NCBI RefSeq assembly: GCF_000399665.1
Contig: NZ_KB976986.1
Location: 496,001 to 560,000, forward strand
Length of the DNA stretch: 64,000 nucleotides
From: Acinetobacter calcoaceticus ANC 3811
GTDB lineage: Bacteria; Pseudomonadota; Gammaproteobacteria; Pseudomonadales; Moraxellaceae
Reading direction: 5' to 3'
The notes below the pieces were generated by a model. The model did not search any database, was not told the origin of the DNA, and saw only the letters and a list, made by a program, of their open reading frames with translations. Positions 55,994-64,000 of the stretch are shown here, piece after piece (positions within the stretch are counted from its first letter, which is position 1; every line of letters begins with the position of its first letter). Made by a program: the position numbers and the translations under genes.

Positions 55994-56038
55994 TTAAATA
56001 TAAAACATGAGAAAAATAAAAGTTTTAAATATAAAACA
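55991..56038. repeat. Tandem near-palindromic direct repeats upstream of pgaA
   Basis: GTTTTAAATATAAAACA occurs at 55991-56007 and again, identical, at 56022-56038. The 31-base spacing equals about three helical turns. Each copy is close to a palindrome (GTTTTA...TAAAAC). Confidence 0.65.
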
Positions 56039-56271
56039 AAAAGTTATTAAAACGTTTTTATTGGTTATCGACCTGTAAGGTTTTTATAATCCAATTGTGA
56101 AATAAAATAAGAGTATTGAAAAGAAATGTATATATTTGAGTAAGTTTAAAAATTCTAATTATTTAATTTTGCTAAATATTTTTAAAAAACATGTAAAAAT
56201 ACATTAAATATTTAAAAATGATAAATAGATCACACTATTTTTATGTTGTGTGATTGGTTTTTGATTTTAAT

Positions 56272-56277
56272 TATACT
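56272..56277 (+). promoter_or_regulatory. Probable -10 of the pga promoter
   Basis: TATACT lies 36 bases before the pgaA ATG. No good -35 exists 17 bases upstream, which suggests activator dependence. The start would fall near 56283, giving a leader of about 30 bases. Confidence 0.45.
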
Positions 56278-56287
56278 TTCCCACCTC

Positions 56288-56301
56288 GATATGGGACTAT
56301 C
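56288..56301 (+). promoter_or_regulatory. GGA-loop hairpin in the pgaA leader
   Basis: GATA and TATC pair around TGGGAC, 12-25 bases before the ATG. It sits where a ribosome site should be, and no other Shine-Dalgarno is seen. In E. coli CsrA blocks pgaA translation through leader GGA motifs; a similar role here is inference. Confidence 0.35.
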
Positions 56302-56312
56302 CGATTATCAAA

Positions 56313-58751
56313 ATGCTAAAAAAATGTGTTTTTTCATTGGTATACATCTTGCCTCTCAATTTATATGCTGCTCAAGTGGATGAGTTGCGAGAGCAGGCTA
56401 TTCACACTTACAAAACTGGACAAACTCACCAAGCAATATTGCAACTGGATCAATTGCTAAAAACCTATCCGCATGATCAAAAATTGCTAGCTGATTATTT
56501 AGTTGTAATGTCAAATGAAAAAAAAGATCTGGTAACTTTTTCTCAGCATCTAGCGAATATTAATTTGGTTAGTTTTCCAGAATATGGACAGTTACCTTTA
56601 ATACGTAATTTTCGTGATTTTAAACACTTTAAAAATGCGATTGATTGGTCGAATAAATTTAATATTCAAAAAACGCCTGATGGGCAGATTTTGTTAGCAG
56701 TTTTATATGCTGAAGCTAAAGATATTGTAAATGCCAAAGCACAGTTAGCAAAAATTAATAGTAAAAATCTGAAGACTGATCAACTTGTGCAAATAGCTTA
56801 TGCATATCGACTCATCAATTCGCCTGTAGATGCTTTATCTGCAATTGAACAAGCATATAAGCAGCAGCCCAAGTCTTTTGCAGTTTTACAAGAATATAGT
56901 TATGACTTAGCGGCTGTGGGGGCTTATAACAAGGCTCAGCAATTGTTGCTTGCTAGCGATAAAAATGCACAAACAGAATCGTTACAACATTGGCTACAAG
57001 TCAGTGAGTTTTCTCAACGTGTAAATAATGCCATTGCTCGTTATAAATATTTGAATCGGGAAGGCATGTTGGATAGTGAAGGCTTTGCTGAGCTTGATGC
57101 TGTGTTGAAGCAAGGTGAGCAAATGCAGCCTTTGATTCAACCATCAGACCCTAATTATTTAAGATTCCATTATGATTATTTGTACGCTTTGGACTTCCGT
57201 GGGCGCAGCCGTACAGTATTAGATCAATTTACTAAATTAAATGTGCCTTTAGAAAAACTACCAGCCTATGTTCGTCATGCAATAGCCGATAGTTATTTAG
57301 CTGAAAGACAGCCACAGCAAGCTGAACTTGCTTTTAAAACCTTGCTCACTGAAAAAAACTATTCAGATATGACGGTATATACTGGACTGTACTATTCATA
57401 TATTGAACAAGAAAAATATAAACAAGCTGAACAACTTTTGAATGAAGTTGATCGACTTGTTCCGACGTATAAATATAGTCAAGCCAAAGGGGTAGATAAA
57501 TCAAGCCATCCTGATCGTGATGACTATATTACTTTACAAGGTATGCATTTAGCTTATGCAAATCATCTTGATCAAGCAGAAAAGCATTTTCAGAAACAAG
57601 TAGATCTCGCACCTGCCAATGAAGGCTTAATTAATAATTTGGCTCGTGTTGAGCGTTGGAGAGATAAACCTCTACAGTCCAAACAAACAATTGCTCGTTT
57701 AAATGGTTTAACACCGATTGCTAAAGATACGCGAATTAACCAGATGCAAAATGCGCAGGCTTTAGGAAGTATTCCAGAATGGCGCAAAAATACTGAAACT
57801 CTTTTGCAATATTATCCTGAAGATAGTGGCGTAGTTAAAAGTCGAAAAGAATTAGACGATCGTGATAGAGCAACCATCTCGCACTCAACGACTTGGGGTC
57901 AGAGTAAAGCAGAGAATAGTGATTCTGTGAGTGGTCAAAATGGTTTGAAAGACCGGGAAATGGAAACTCGTCTTAATAGTCCGTGGATTAAAGATAATTA
58001 TCGTCTATTTGCTTGGCATCAAGATCGTTTCGGAGAATATCGTTTTGGTGATGTGCATGACCAACGTTATGGCGTCGGTGCTGAGTGGCAAGCGAACCGT
58101 AAGGCATTGTCGGCAATTTTGTCGCAAAGTACAGATGGTGGACAAGCAGGTGTTCGTCTTGATTGGTCGCAATGGTTAAACGATCACTGGCAATATCAAT
58201 TGCAATATGACAGTCAAGCTAATATTCCATTGCAGGCAATTGATGCTGGTGAGGATGGGCAAGCTTACCGTGCCGCTTTGACTTGGCAAAAAGATGAGTC
58301 GCGTCAAATTGGGGCGAGTTACGGTTTAACAGATATAAGCGACGGTAATAAACAACAAGAATTTTCAACTTTTTGGCGCGAACGATTATTTGATGCGCCG
58401 CACCATATTACCTACGGAACAGTTCGTGGATTTTATGGCAGTAATAGCCAAGATCAGACCGCTTACTTTAGCCCAAGTAATCACTACAGTGCTGAGTTGA
58501 ATTTAAGTCATGACTGGGTCACTTGGCGAGAATACGAACGCTCATTTAAACAGCATTTCGAGGCTGGAGTCGGACTCTATAAACAAGCAGATTATTCAGC
58601 TCGACCAACATACTCTCTGCAATATCAACATCAATGGCAGCTGTCACGGACTTGGCAGCTTAATTATGGAATTGGTTGGCAATACCATCCATACGATGGT
58701 CATGATGAACAACATACCTATGGTATTTTCGGATTTGAAGGGCGTTTTTAA
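56313..58751 (+). CDS. pgaA: Poly-beta-1,6-N-acetyl-D-glucosamine export porin
   Basis: 812 residues. A signal peptide (about 1-19, cleavage near LYAAQ) leads a long tetratricopeptide-repeat region (about 20-500) with LREQAIHTYKTGQTHQAILQLDQLLK. The C-terminal outer-membrane barrel (about 520-812) ends YGIFGFEGRF with a terminal Phe. It exports partially deacetylated PNAG to the cell surface for biofilm. Its last base is the first of the pgaB start (TAATG). The ribosome site is poor and covered by a leader hairpin. Confidence 0.94.
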   Translation: MLKKCVFSLVYILPLNLYAAQVDELREQAIHTYKTGQTHQAILQLDQLLKTYPHDQKLLADYLVVMSNEKKDLVTFSQHLANINLVSFPEYGQLPLIRNFRDFKHFKNAIDWSNKFNIQKTPDGQILLAVLYAEAKDIVNAKAQLAKINSKNLKTDQLVQIAYAYRLINSPVDALSAIEQAYKQQPKSFAVLQEYSYDLAAVGAYNKAQQLLLASDKNAQTESLQHWLQVSEFSQRVNNAIARYKYLNREGMLDSEGFAELDAVLKQGEQMQPLIQPSDPNYLRFHYDYLYALDFRGRSRTVLDQFTKLNVPLEKLPAYVRHAIADSYLAERQPQQAELAFKTLLTEKNYSDMTVYTGLYYSYIEQEKYKQAEQLLNEVDRLVPTYKYSQAKGVDKSSHPDRDDYITLQGMHLAYANHLDQAEKHFQKQVDLAPANEGLINNLARVERWRDKPLQSKQTIARLNGLTPIAKDTRINQMQNAQALGSIPEWRKNTETLLQYYPEDSGVVKSRKELDDRDRATISHSTTWGQSKAENSDSVSGQNGLKDREMETRLNSPWIKDNYRLFAWHQDRFGEYRFGDVHDQRYGVGAEWQANRKALSAILSQSTDGGQAGVRLDWSQWLNDHWQYQLQYDSQANIPLQAIDAGEDGQAYRAALTWQKDESRQIGASYGLTDISDGNKQQEFSTFWRERLFDAPHHITYGTVRGFYGSNSQDQTAYFSPSNHYSAELNLSHDWVTWREYERSFKQHFEAGVGLYKQADYSARPTYSLQYQHQWQLSRTWQLNYGIGWQYHPYDGHDEQHTYGIFGFEGRF

Positions 58752-60577
58752 TGAATAATATGAAGTCAAAAATGTTGAGCTGTGTGTTTGCTTCAACATT
58801 ATTACCCGTACAATTTTCTCATGCCCGCATTGAAACTGAACTACCAAAGAATCATACGGTTTCTTTGACTTTTCATGATGTACGAGATGACGTACTCAAG
58901 GAAGGCGACCGGGATGTCTATGCGATTCAGACCAATAATTTGGCGCAATTCTTCGATTGGCTCAGTCAATCTGACTGGAAGCCGATTCGTTTAAAAGACA
59001 TTGAGGAAGCCCGTCGACAAGGTAAGGAATTGCCGCATAACTCTATTTTGCTTACTTTTGATGATGGCGCGTTGAGTAGTTATAGCCGAGTATTTCCTTT
59101 ACTTAAGCAATATAAAATTCCAGCAGTTTTTGCGCTTCCAACCAGTTGGTTAAATGGTAATACAAAAGCTGGTTATGAAGCCTATGGCCAAGGTAACTTG
59201 GTGAACTGGGCTCAAGTTCGTGAAATGCAAGCATCCGGGTTAGCCGAGTTTGCAAGCCATAGCGATGATTTACATCATGGTGTATTGGCTAATCCTCAAG
59301 GCAATGAGCAACCCGCTGCGACTTCTTATGCCTATTTAAAATCACAATCACGTTATGAAACAGATGCAGAGTATCAACAACGTATTTTGCAGGATTTGAA
59401 AAAATCCTACGCCGTTTTGAAAAAAGAAGTCGGTGTTAATCCGAAAGCAATTATTTGGCCTTATGGCGCTGTGAATGAGCAACTGGAAAAAATAGCACAG
59501 CAAGCAGGCTTTGAATTTTCTTTCAGTTTGGGTCGTGATGGTATGAATCGTGTGAGTGATTCAACTTTTAAGCGTAGCTTGGTTATAGGTAACCCTACAG
59601 CTGAACAGCTCACCGAAGGTATGTTAAATATTTTGAACTTTGAAGAGTCAGATTTATTTAAGCAACCGCGTCACTTTGTAAGTATGGATTTAAAGCAGTT
59701 AGCAGCTCAACAAAATGCTCAAACCGATGAAAAACTAGGGCAGTTGTTGTCAAAACTGTATAGCTTAAAAAATAATGCTTTAATCTTAAAACCTTTGGAA
59801 GACAAAGATGGTGATGGGCAATATGATGTTGCTTATTTCCCTACAAATAAAATGTCTGTTCAACAAGATATTTTAAATCGTAGTTTATGGCAGGCTCAAA
59901 CTCGTGCGGGCCAAGCGGTAATATTAGAGCTGCCTGCTTATCCTCAAAAAGATAAGCCATTTTTAACTGTAGATTTGGCAAAAGATATTGCACGATTTAA
60001 CAGTAATTTAAGCGGTATTCAGCTTAATGCAGGAACATCTTTAAATTGTGCAATGCAAAAAATAACAGTGCAAGAAAGTAGTTGTATTGAACAATCAAAA
60101 CAGCTTGCACAACTGAGTCAATTGACTAAAAAAGCGGTCAAACCTTATTTAAATATGAGTAATCAGGCGCAGTTTAGTTTATTGCTCACACCTGATTTAG
60201 ATCATGTAGAAAATCTACCTGAGCTTCTAAAAACGCTTTTATTACAACATGATTTAGTGAATTTGAAGTTGAATATAATTGGCAAGAAAAAGCAATTTAA
60301 TCAGTTGTTAATGCTTTTAAATACACTTGATGAAAATGATAAGCAAAGAATAATGCTGACTTTAGTATTACCAGAAAACTCGCAAAAAACTGCTTGGGAA
60401 GAAGTACAGCAAGGACTTTTTTCGATTCAGCGTATAGGGATTCAGAAATTCGGTATCGATGGCTATGATTTTGAAAAGTCAAAAGATGTCCATCAATATT
60501 TATATAATCCGATTAGTCTGAATGCTAGTCCTGTGATGTATCAGCCATTTGCTGGATTGGTAGAGGGGAAAAAGTAA
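58751..60577 (+). CDS. pgaB: PNAG N-deacetylase
   Basis: 608 residues. The deacetylase domain has TFHDVRDDV, the metal-binding LLTFDDGALSS (TFDDG at 102-106) and His170/His175 in FASHSDDLHHG. The C-terminal part (about 310-608) is the glycoside-hydrolase-like domain. It removes some acetyl groups from PNAG in the periplasm, which is needed for export. Unlike E. coli PgaB I see no lipobox; the signal seems to be an ordinary one ending near FSHA at residue 25. One-base overlaps join it to both neighbours. Confidence 0.94.
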   Translation: MNNMKSKMLSCVFASTLLPVQFSHARIETELPKNHTVSLTFHDVRDDVLKEGDRDVYAIQTNNLAQFFDWLSQSDWKPIRLKDIEEARRQGKELPHNSILLTFDDGALSSYSRVFPLLKQYKIPAVFALPTSWLNGNTKAGYEAYGQGNLVNWAQVREMQASGLAEFASHSDDLHHGVLANPQGNEQPAATSYAYLKSQSRYETDAEYQQRILQDLKKSYAVLKKEVGVNPKAIIWPYGAVNEQLEKIAQQAGFEFSFSLGRDGMNRVSDSTFKRSLVIGNPTAEQLTEGMLNILNFEESDLFKQPRHFVSMDLKQLAAQQNAQTDEKLGQLLSKLYSLKNNALILKPLEDKDGDGQYDVAYFPTNKMSVQQDILNRSLWQAQTRAGQAVILELPAYPQKDKPFLTVDLAKDIARFNSNLSGIQLNAGTSLNCAMQKITVQESSCIEQSKQLAQLSQLTKKAVKPYLNMSNQAQFSLLLTPDLDHVENLPELLKTLLLQHDLVNLKLNIIGKKKQFNQLLMLLNTLDENDKQRIMLTLVLPENSQKTAWEEVQQGLFSIQRIGIQKFGIDGYDFEKSKDVHQYLYNPISLNASPVMYQPFAGLVEGKK

Positions 60578-61824
60578 TGAGAGTATTACTCGATATTCTG
60601 TTTGCTTTTGCCTTTTTATATCCCTTACTGATGGCTTGGACATGGATGGTAGGCGGACTCTGGTTCTTCTTTAAAAGAGAATACCGTGAACAAGCACTTC
60701 CTGAACCGACCAACGAAGGATGCAGTATCATCATTCCGTGTTTTAACGAAGAAGCTCAAGTGCGCCAAACAATTCGTTATGCGCTGCAAACTAAATATCC
60801 TAATTTTGAAGTGATTGCAGTCAATGATGGAAGTAGTGACAGGACAGCCGAAATTCTAGATGAATTATCAGCGCAAGATTCACGACTTCGGGTTGTGCAC
60901 TTAGCAGAAAATCAGGGTAAGGCCGTAGCTTTAAGATCGGGAGTATTGGTTAGTAAATACGAATATCTTGTTTGTATCGATGGTGATGCATTGTTACATC
61001 CGCATGCTGTACTTTGGTTAATGCAGCCATTTATTAACTTCCCGCGGATTGGCGCTGTAACGGGGAACCCACGAATTTTAAATCGATCTAGTATTTTAGG
61101 AAAATTACAGGTTGGTGAATTTTCTTCGATTATTGGTTTGATCAAACGTGCACAGCGTACATATGGTCGTATTTTTACAGTGTCTGGTGTGATCGCAGCA
61201 TTCCGTAAAACAGCACTCGTTCGAGTCGGTTTTTGGTCAGATGATAAAATTACTGAAGATATTGATATTTCATGGAAGCTACAGCTCGACCATTGGGATA
61301 TTCAGTATATTCCACAAGCGCTTTGTTATATCTATATGCCTGAGACGTTTAAAGGTCTATGGAAGCAACGCCTTCGTTGGGCACAAGGTGGGGTAGAGGT
61401 TCTTATAGAATATATTCCACAAATGTTCAAACTGCGTGTTCGCAGAATGTGGCCTGTCATGATCGAGGCGCTAGTCAGTATTATCTGGTCTTATGTCATG
61501 ATTCTGATCTTTACGCTATTTTTTGTTGGATTGTTTATTGAGTTGCCTCAGCAATGGCAGATCAAAACACTTATGCCGCAGTGGTACGGTGTAATACTCG
61601 GTGGAACATGTTTGATCCAGTTTTTGGTGAGTCTGTGGATTGATCAGCGCTATGACCGTAGTCGCTTCTTTAGAAATTATTTTTGGGTTATTTGGTATCC
61701 GTTGTTTTTCTGGTTACTGACTTTGTTTACAAGTGTCGTTGCGGTACCAAAAACTTTATTTAACACTAAAAAGCGTGCCCGCTGGGTGAGCCCAGATCGA
61801 GGCTTCCGTGGAGATAACCCATGA
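60577..61824 (+). CDS. pgaC: PNAG synthase glycosyltransferase
   Basis: 415 residues. A GT2 processive synthase with N-terminal helices and three C-terminal helices. The catalytic motifs are VNDGSSD (Asp84), DGD at 135-137, TED at 226-228 and QRLRW at 264-268 (QxxRW). It polymerises UDP-GlcNAc at the inner membrane together with PgaD, and in E. coli cyclic di-GMP activates the pair. It starts on the last base of pgaB and overlaps pgaD by four bases. Confidence 0.96.
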   Translation: MRVLLDILFAFAFLYPLLMAWTWMVGGLWFFFKREYREQALPEPTNEGCSIIIPCFNEEAQVRQTIRYALQTKYPNFEVIAVNDGSSDRTAEILDELSAQDSRLRVVHLAENQGKAVALRSGVLVSKYEYLVCIDGDALLHPHAVLWLMQPFINFPRIGAVTGNPRILNRSSILGKLQVGEFSSIIGLIKRAQRTYGRIFTVSGVIAAFRKTALVRVGFWSDDKITEDIDISWKLQLDHWDIQYIPQALCYIYMPETFKGLWKQRLRWAQGGVEVLIEYIPQMFKLRVRRMWPVMIEALVSIIWSYVMILIFTLFFVGLFIELPQQWQIKTLMPQWYGVILGGTCLIQFLVSLWIDQRYDRSRFFRNYFWVIWYPLFFWLLTLFTSVVAVPKTLFNTKKRARWVSPDRGFRGDNP

Positions 61825-62279
61825 AACCTGAGGAAAATAAGGATATCGAGATTTTAGATATCCCTGAATATATTGACCAGCCAGAATACGTCAAAAATAA
61901 AACGGCAAACTATACATTACAAACCATTGGTTGGTTTTGTTTGATGTGGTTGCTATTTCCATTGGTTTCGCTGTTCTTATGGGTTTTTGAAGGGCATTTA
62001 ATTTATGATTATGTCTGGGTTGACCATATATCAGAAGTTAAGACCTTGCTGCATTTGGCATTGCTCATTGGAGTCAGCGCGCTCATTTTAATTTTGTGGG
62101 CGAGTTATAACTGGATTAGATTCAGTGGCGAGGACCGACGGACGAAAGCACCGAATAGTTCCGTTGAACTGTTAGCAACCCAATTTTCGGTTAGTCCCGA
62201 GATGTTAAGTGAATTGCAAAAGAAACAACGCATCATTTTGCATTACGATGATCATGGCAATTTTAAAAAATATGAGTAA
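61821..62279 (+). CDS. pgaD: PNAG biosynthesis protein PgaD
   Basis: 152 residues. Two membrane helices (about 33-55 and 71-95), then WASYNWIRFSGEDRR, a cytoplasmic region with NSSVELLATQFSVSPEMLSELQKKQRI. It partners PgaC and stabilises it on cyclic di-GMP binding in E. coli. ATGA overlap with pgaC. Last gene of the operon, followed by a strong terminator. Confidence 0.92.
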   Translation: MKPEENKDIEILDIPEYIDQPEYVKNKTANYTLQTIGWFCLMWLLFPLVSLFLWVFEGHLIYDYVWVDHISEVKTLLHLALLIGVSALILILWASYNWIRFSGEDRRTKAPNSSVELLATQFSVSPEMLSELQKKQRIILHYDDHGNFKKYE

Positions 62280-62281
62280 AT

Positions 62282-62314
62282 AAAAAAGCATGGCCTAAAA
62301 ACCATGCTTTTTTT
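62282..62314. terminator. Bidirectional terminator between pgaD and the monooxygenase remnant
   Basis: AAAAAAGCATGG pairs with CCATGCTTTTTT around an eight-base loop, so it ends both convergent transcripts. Confidence 0.85.
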
Positions 62315-62318
62315 ATTT

Positions 62319-62882
62319 TTATGCAGTTATTCTGATAATAATATCGACAGGTTGTTCTACACCATCCATGCTCTGAATTGAGGTGTTGGTTACCTTAACA
62401 ATGGGCCAAGTTTGTAATTTACAGTTGGATTTTTGGAGTGCAGCATAATAACTATCAGATTTAAAAAAGACTTTTTTGGTTGTTGCCATATTGGGTGTTA
62501 AAAGGCGCTTAAGCCATGTTTCACTAATCTGAGTGTCAAGAAAACGTAAGGCCAAAAGACTTTTTACTCGATTGTTAAATAATCTCCGGTTTTTGATAAT
62601 GAGTGGATGGGTAATTAACTTATTTGTACTCATTTGACTGTGGGGCAAAATAAAGTGAGGTGTGATTTGAAATACGGTCACAAACTTTGCTTGTTGGCAG
62701 ATTTTTTCGAGATGGGTCACAGTCTCTTGATTTGTACCAATAATCGCGACAGATGAATGTGAAAAATCAAATTCTTTAATTAAGGTTGATGGAATCACTT
62801 GACCAGTAAAGTCTTCAAAATCTTGAGAGGTATTTTGAAAAATTACTGATTTTGAAGTGTTATTTTTAATATTAATACTCAT
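62319..62882 (-). CDS. Reduced Baeyer-Villiger/FMO monooxygenase-like protein
   Basis: 187 residues. It aligns by eye with the middle of class B flavin monooxygenases: QVIPSTLIKEFDFSHSSVAIIGTNQET at 28-54 (the NADPH Rossmann), then VFQITPHFILP, then LKRLLTPNMATTKKVFFKSDSYYAALQKSNCKL and GVEQPVDIIIRITA at the end. Intact enzymes have an FAD GxGxxG domain before this and a large C-terminal part after an ATGF motif; both are missing. The NADPH motif is also degraded (GTNQET instead of GTGxSA type). It is therefore probably not an active monooxygenase; it could be a decayed gene or a repurposed domain. Confidence 0.55.
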   Translation of the reverse strand: MSINIKNNTSKSVIFQNTSQDFEDFTGQVIPSTLIKEFDFSHSSVAIIGTNQETVTHLEKICQQAKFVTVFQITPHFILPHSQMSTNKLITHPLIIKNRRLFNNRVKSLLALRFLDTQISETWLKRLLTPNMATTKKVFFKSDSYYAALQKSNCKLQTWPIVKVTNTSIQSMDGVEQPVDIIIRITA

Positions 62883-62885
62883 TTT

Positions 62886-62901
62886 CCAAAAGTCCTTTTG
62901 G
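62886..62901 (-). promoter_or_regulatory. Ribosome-site palindrome before the monooxygenase-like gene
   Basis: CCAAAAG and CTTTTGG pair around two bases on the DNA, enclosing the AAGGA ribosome site just before the ATG. In RNA the stem would present GGAC in the loop, resembling a CsrA-type site or an occluded ribosome site. Confidence 0.4.
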
Positions 62902-62984
62902 TTTTTAAATCATGATGTTTTTATCGTTTTAATATAAATAACCAAGCAGGAAGTCAGGGTAAAGTCTTTTCAGATAGATGGTCA

Positions 62985-63015
62985 TCCCATACTCGAAATC
63001 AATTCAAGTATGGGA
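62985..63015 (-). terminator. Hairpin after the LLM oxidoreductase gene
   Basis: TCCCATACT (62985-62993) pairs with AGTATGGGA (63007-63015) and continues inward with one wobble. No T-run follows on the minus strand. Confidence 0.5.
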
Positions 63016-63029
63016 ATGCGAAGCGGAGT

Positions 63030-64000
63030 TTAATGTTCTGTTTTTACGTTCATTAGTTGTGTGAAACTTTCTAAACGTTTAGCTGTATCGTATACATCAC
63101 ATGTGAAAATAAATTCATCAACATCGTATGTCGCTAAAAGTTTTTGTAAACCAGAGCGAACTGTATCTACAGAACCAATTTGCGCCATTGCATAGAAGTT
63201 TTCAACAGAAAGCTGTTCTGCTGTATTCCATAATCCCTGCATTGATTCAACCGGTGGTTTAAGCTTTAAACTTTCGCCACGAATTAAACCTAATACACGT
63301 TGGTACGCACTCGTTGCTAAGAATTGAGCTTCCTCATCTGTATCTGCCACAACAACAGGCACACCCATTGAAACATAAGGTTTATCTAAGTACTCAGAAG
63401 GCTCAAAGTTCTCTCGATAGAGCTGAATCGCTTGACCTAACATACGTGGTGCAAAATGAGATGCAAATGAGTAGGGAAGTCCAAGTTTTGCCGCCAGTTG
63501 CGCACTAAAAAGACTAGACCCAAGTAACCAAACAGGAACATGGGTATTTTGCCCTGGCGTTGCAATAATCTTTTGTCCTGCTTGAGGAGCGTCAAAATAT
63601 TTTAAGATTTCGACAACATCTTTTGGAAATTGATCTTCTGTTTCTTGATGACCACGACGTAAAGCTCGCATGGTGAGTTGGTCTGTACCAGGAGCGCGGC
63701 CTAAGCCAAGTTCAATACGATTTGGATATAAAGTAGCAAGTGTTCCAAATTGTTCTGCGACAACTAAAGGAGCATGGTTAGGAAGCATAATGCCGCCTGA
63801 ACCTAAACGAATATGTTGTGTATGTGCTGCAATAAAACCAAGTAAGACTGCTGTAGCAGAGCTCGCAATTCCATCCATGTTGTGATGTTCTGCAAGCCAG
63901 AAACGTTCAAAACCTAGCTTCTCTGCATGTTGAGCTAATTCTAATGCGTGGCGTAACGAAAATTCGATGGTTTTATCATTACGAATAGGAGCAAGTTCCA
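63030..64000 (-). CDS. LLM-class flavin-dependent oxidoreductase (partial, 5' end outside)
   Basis: The frame stays open past an internal Met at 63878 to the window edge, so at least 323 residues are present. The LLM (luciferase-like) pattern is clear: [68 protein letters not shown] and later [27 protein letters not shown]. These use reduced FMN/F420-like cofactors to oxidise small substrates; annotation as alkanal monooxygenase-like is usual. Its start and upstream partner are not visible. Confidence 0.88.
   Translation of the reverse strand, partial: ELAPIRNDKTIEFSLRHALELAQHAEKLGFERFWLAEHHNMDGIASSATAVLLGFIAAHTQHIRLGSGGIMLPNHAPLVVAEQFGTLATLYPNRIELGLGRAPGTDQLTMRALRRGHQETEDQFPKDVVEILKYFDAPQAGQKIIATPGQNTHVPVWLLGSSLFSAQLAAKLGLPYSFASHFAPRMLGQAIQLYRENFEPSEYLDKPYVSMGVPVVVADTDEEAQFLATSAYQRVLGLIRGESLKLKPPVESMQGLWNTAEQLSVENFYAMAQIGSVDTVRSGLQKLLATYDVDEFIFTCDVYDTAKRLESFTQLMNVKTEH

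Larger units (their letters stand above)
55928..56312 (+). promoter_or_regulatory. 385-base gap upstream of pgaA
   Basis: No gene. It holds the ppsR terminator, two direct repeats, a long A/T-rich tract (56100-56225) of the kind bound by H-NS, an ATCACAC/GTGTGAT inverted repeat (56229-56254), a -10 (56272-56277) and a GGA-loop hairpin (56288-56301). Confidence 0.5.

Overview
The window looks like chromosome of an Acinetobacter, most likely of the A. calcoaceticus-baumannii complex. The reasons are its low G+C, an uninterrupted housekeeping backbone, a pgaABCD exopolysaccharide operon, fis linked to purHD, rpsF-rpsR-rplI followed by dnaB and alr, and a cytochrome bo operon. The species call is inference from gene content. 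I saw no rRNA, tRNA, CRISPR array, insertion sequence or prophage.

Layout. 1-5094 is a membrane-lipid modification cluster: the tail of a cyclopropane-fatty-acid synthase, a DUF1295 membrane protein, a second CFA-type methyltransferase, a sensor kinase and response regulator meeting tail to tail, and two exported small proteins on the minus strand. 5373-6125 is an amino-acid racemase. 6262-12666 is a plus-strand catabolic operon: quinone reductase, TauD/TfdA dioxygenase, beta-keto acid cleavage enzyme, MFS importer, DsbA-like oxidoreductase, Rieske ferredoxin and YeiH-type exporter. An AraC regulator lies convergent to it. 14062-19857 carries a small hydrolase, a DUF1302 outer-membrane protein, a PH-domain protein, a sorbosone-dehydrogenase-like lipoprotein and a sterol desaturase. 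19903-24798 has a GST, a divergent MFS/TetR pair, a dicarboxylate symporter and a small GTG-start gene.

25143-37164 is mostly core: gloB, metNIQ, purH-purD with fis, a zinc-ribbon DUF3426 protein, prmA and mnmG. 37278-37537 holds a candidate micro-gene with its own promoter, ribosome site and terminator, and with a canonical -1 slippery heptamer directly before its first stop. 37542-42479 is a WYL regulator divergent from the four-gene Anbu (ancestral proteasome-like) operon. 42538-54943 returns to core genes: alr, dnaB, rplI-rpsR-rpsF, cyoABCDE, an RDD/GYF protein and ppsA. The PEP synthase regulator is divergent at 55091. 56313-62279 is pgaABCD, followed by a reduced Baeyer-Villiger-monooxygenase-like protein and a truncated luciferase-like monooxygenase at the right edge.

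How the parts work together. The Anbu operon combines a predicted peptide-bond-forming ATP-grasp enzyme, an alpha-E partner, a transglutaminase-fold protease and a self-compartmentalised hydrolase. The 6-12 kb operon combines import, oxygenation, thiolase-like cleavage and possible sulfite/sulfate export, which suggests an uncharacterised organosulfonate or branched-acid pathway. The least explained items are the slippery micro-gene (37338), the tandem near-palindromes and GGA hairpin in front of pgaA, a ribosome-site hairpin before the monooxygenase remnant, and a T-tailed hairpin in the metQ leader. All function calls come from reading motifs and family memory; no database search was run.
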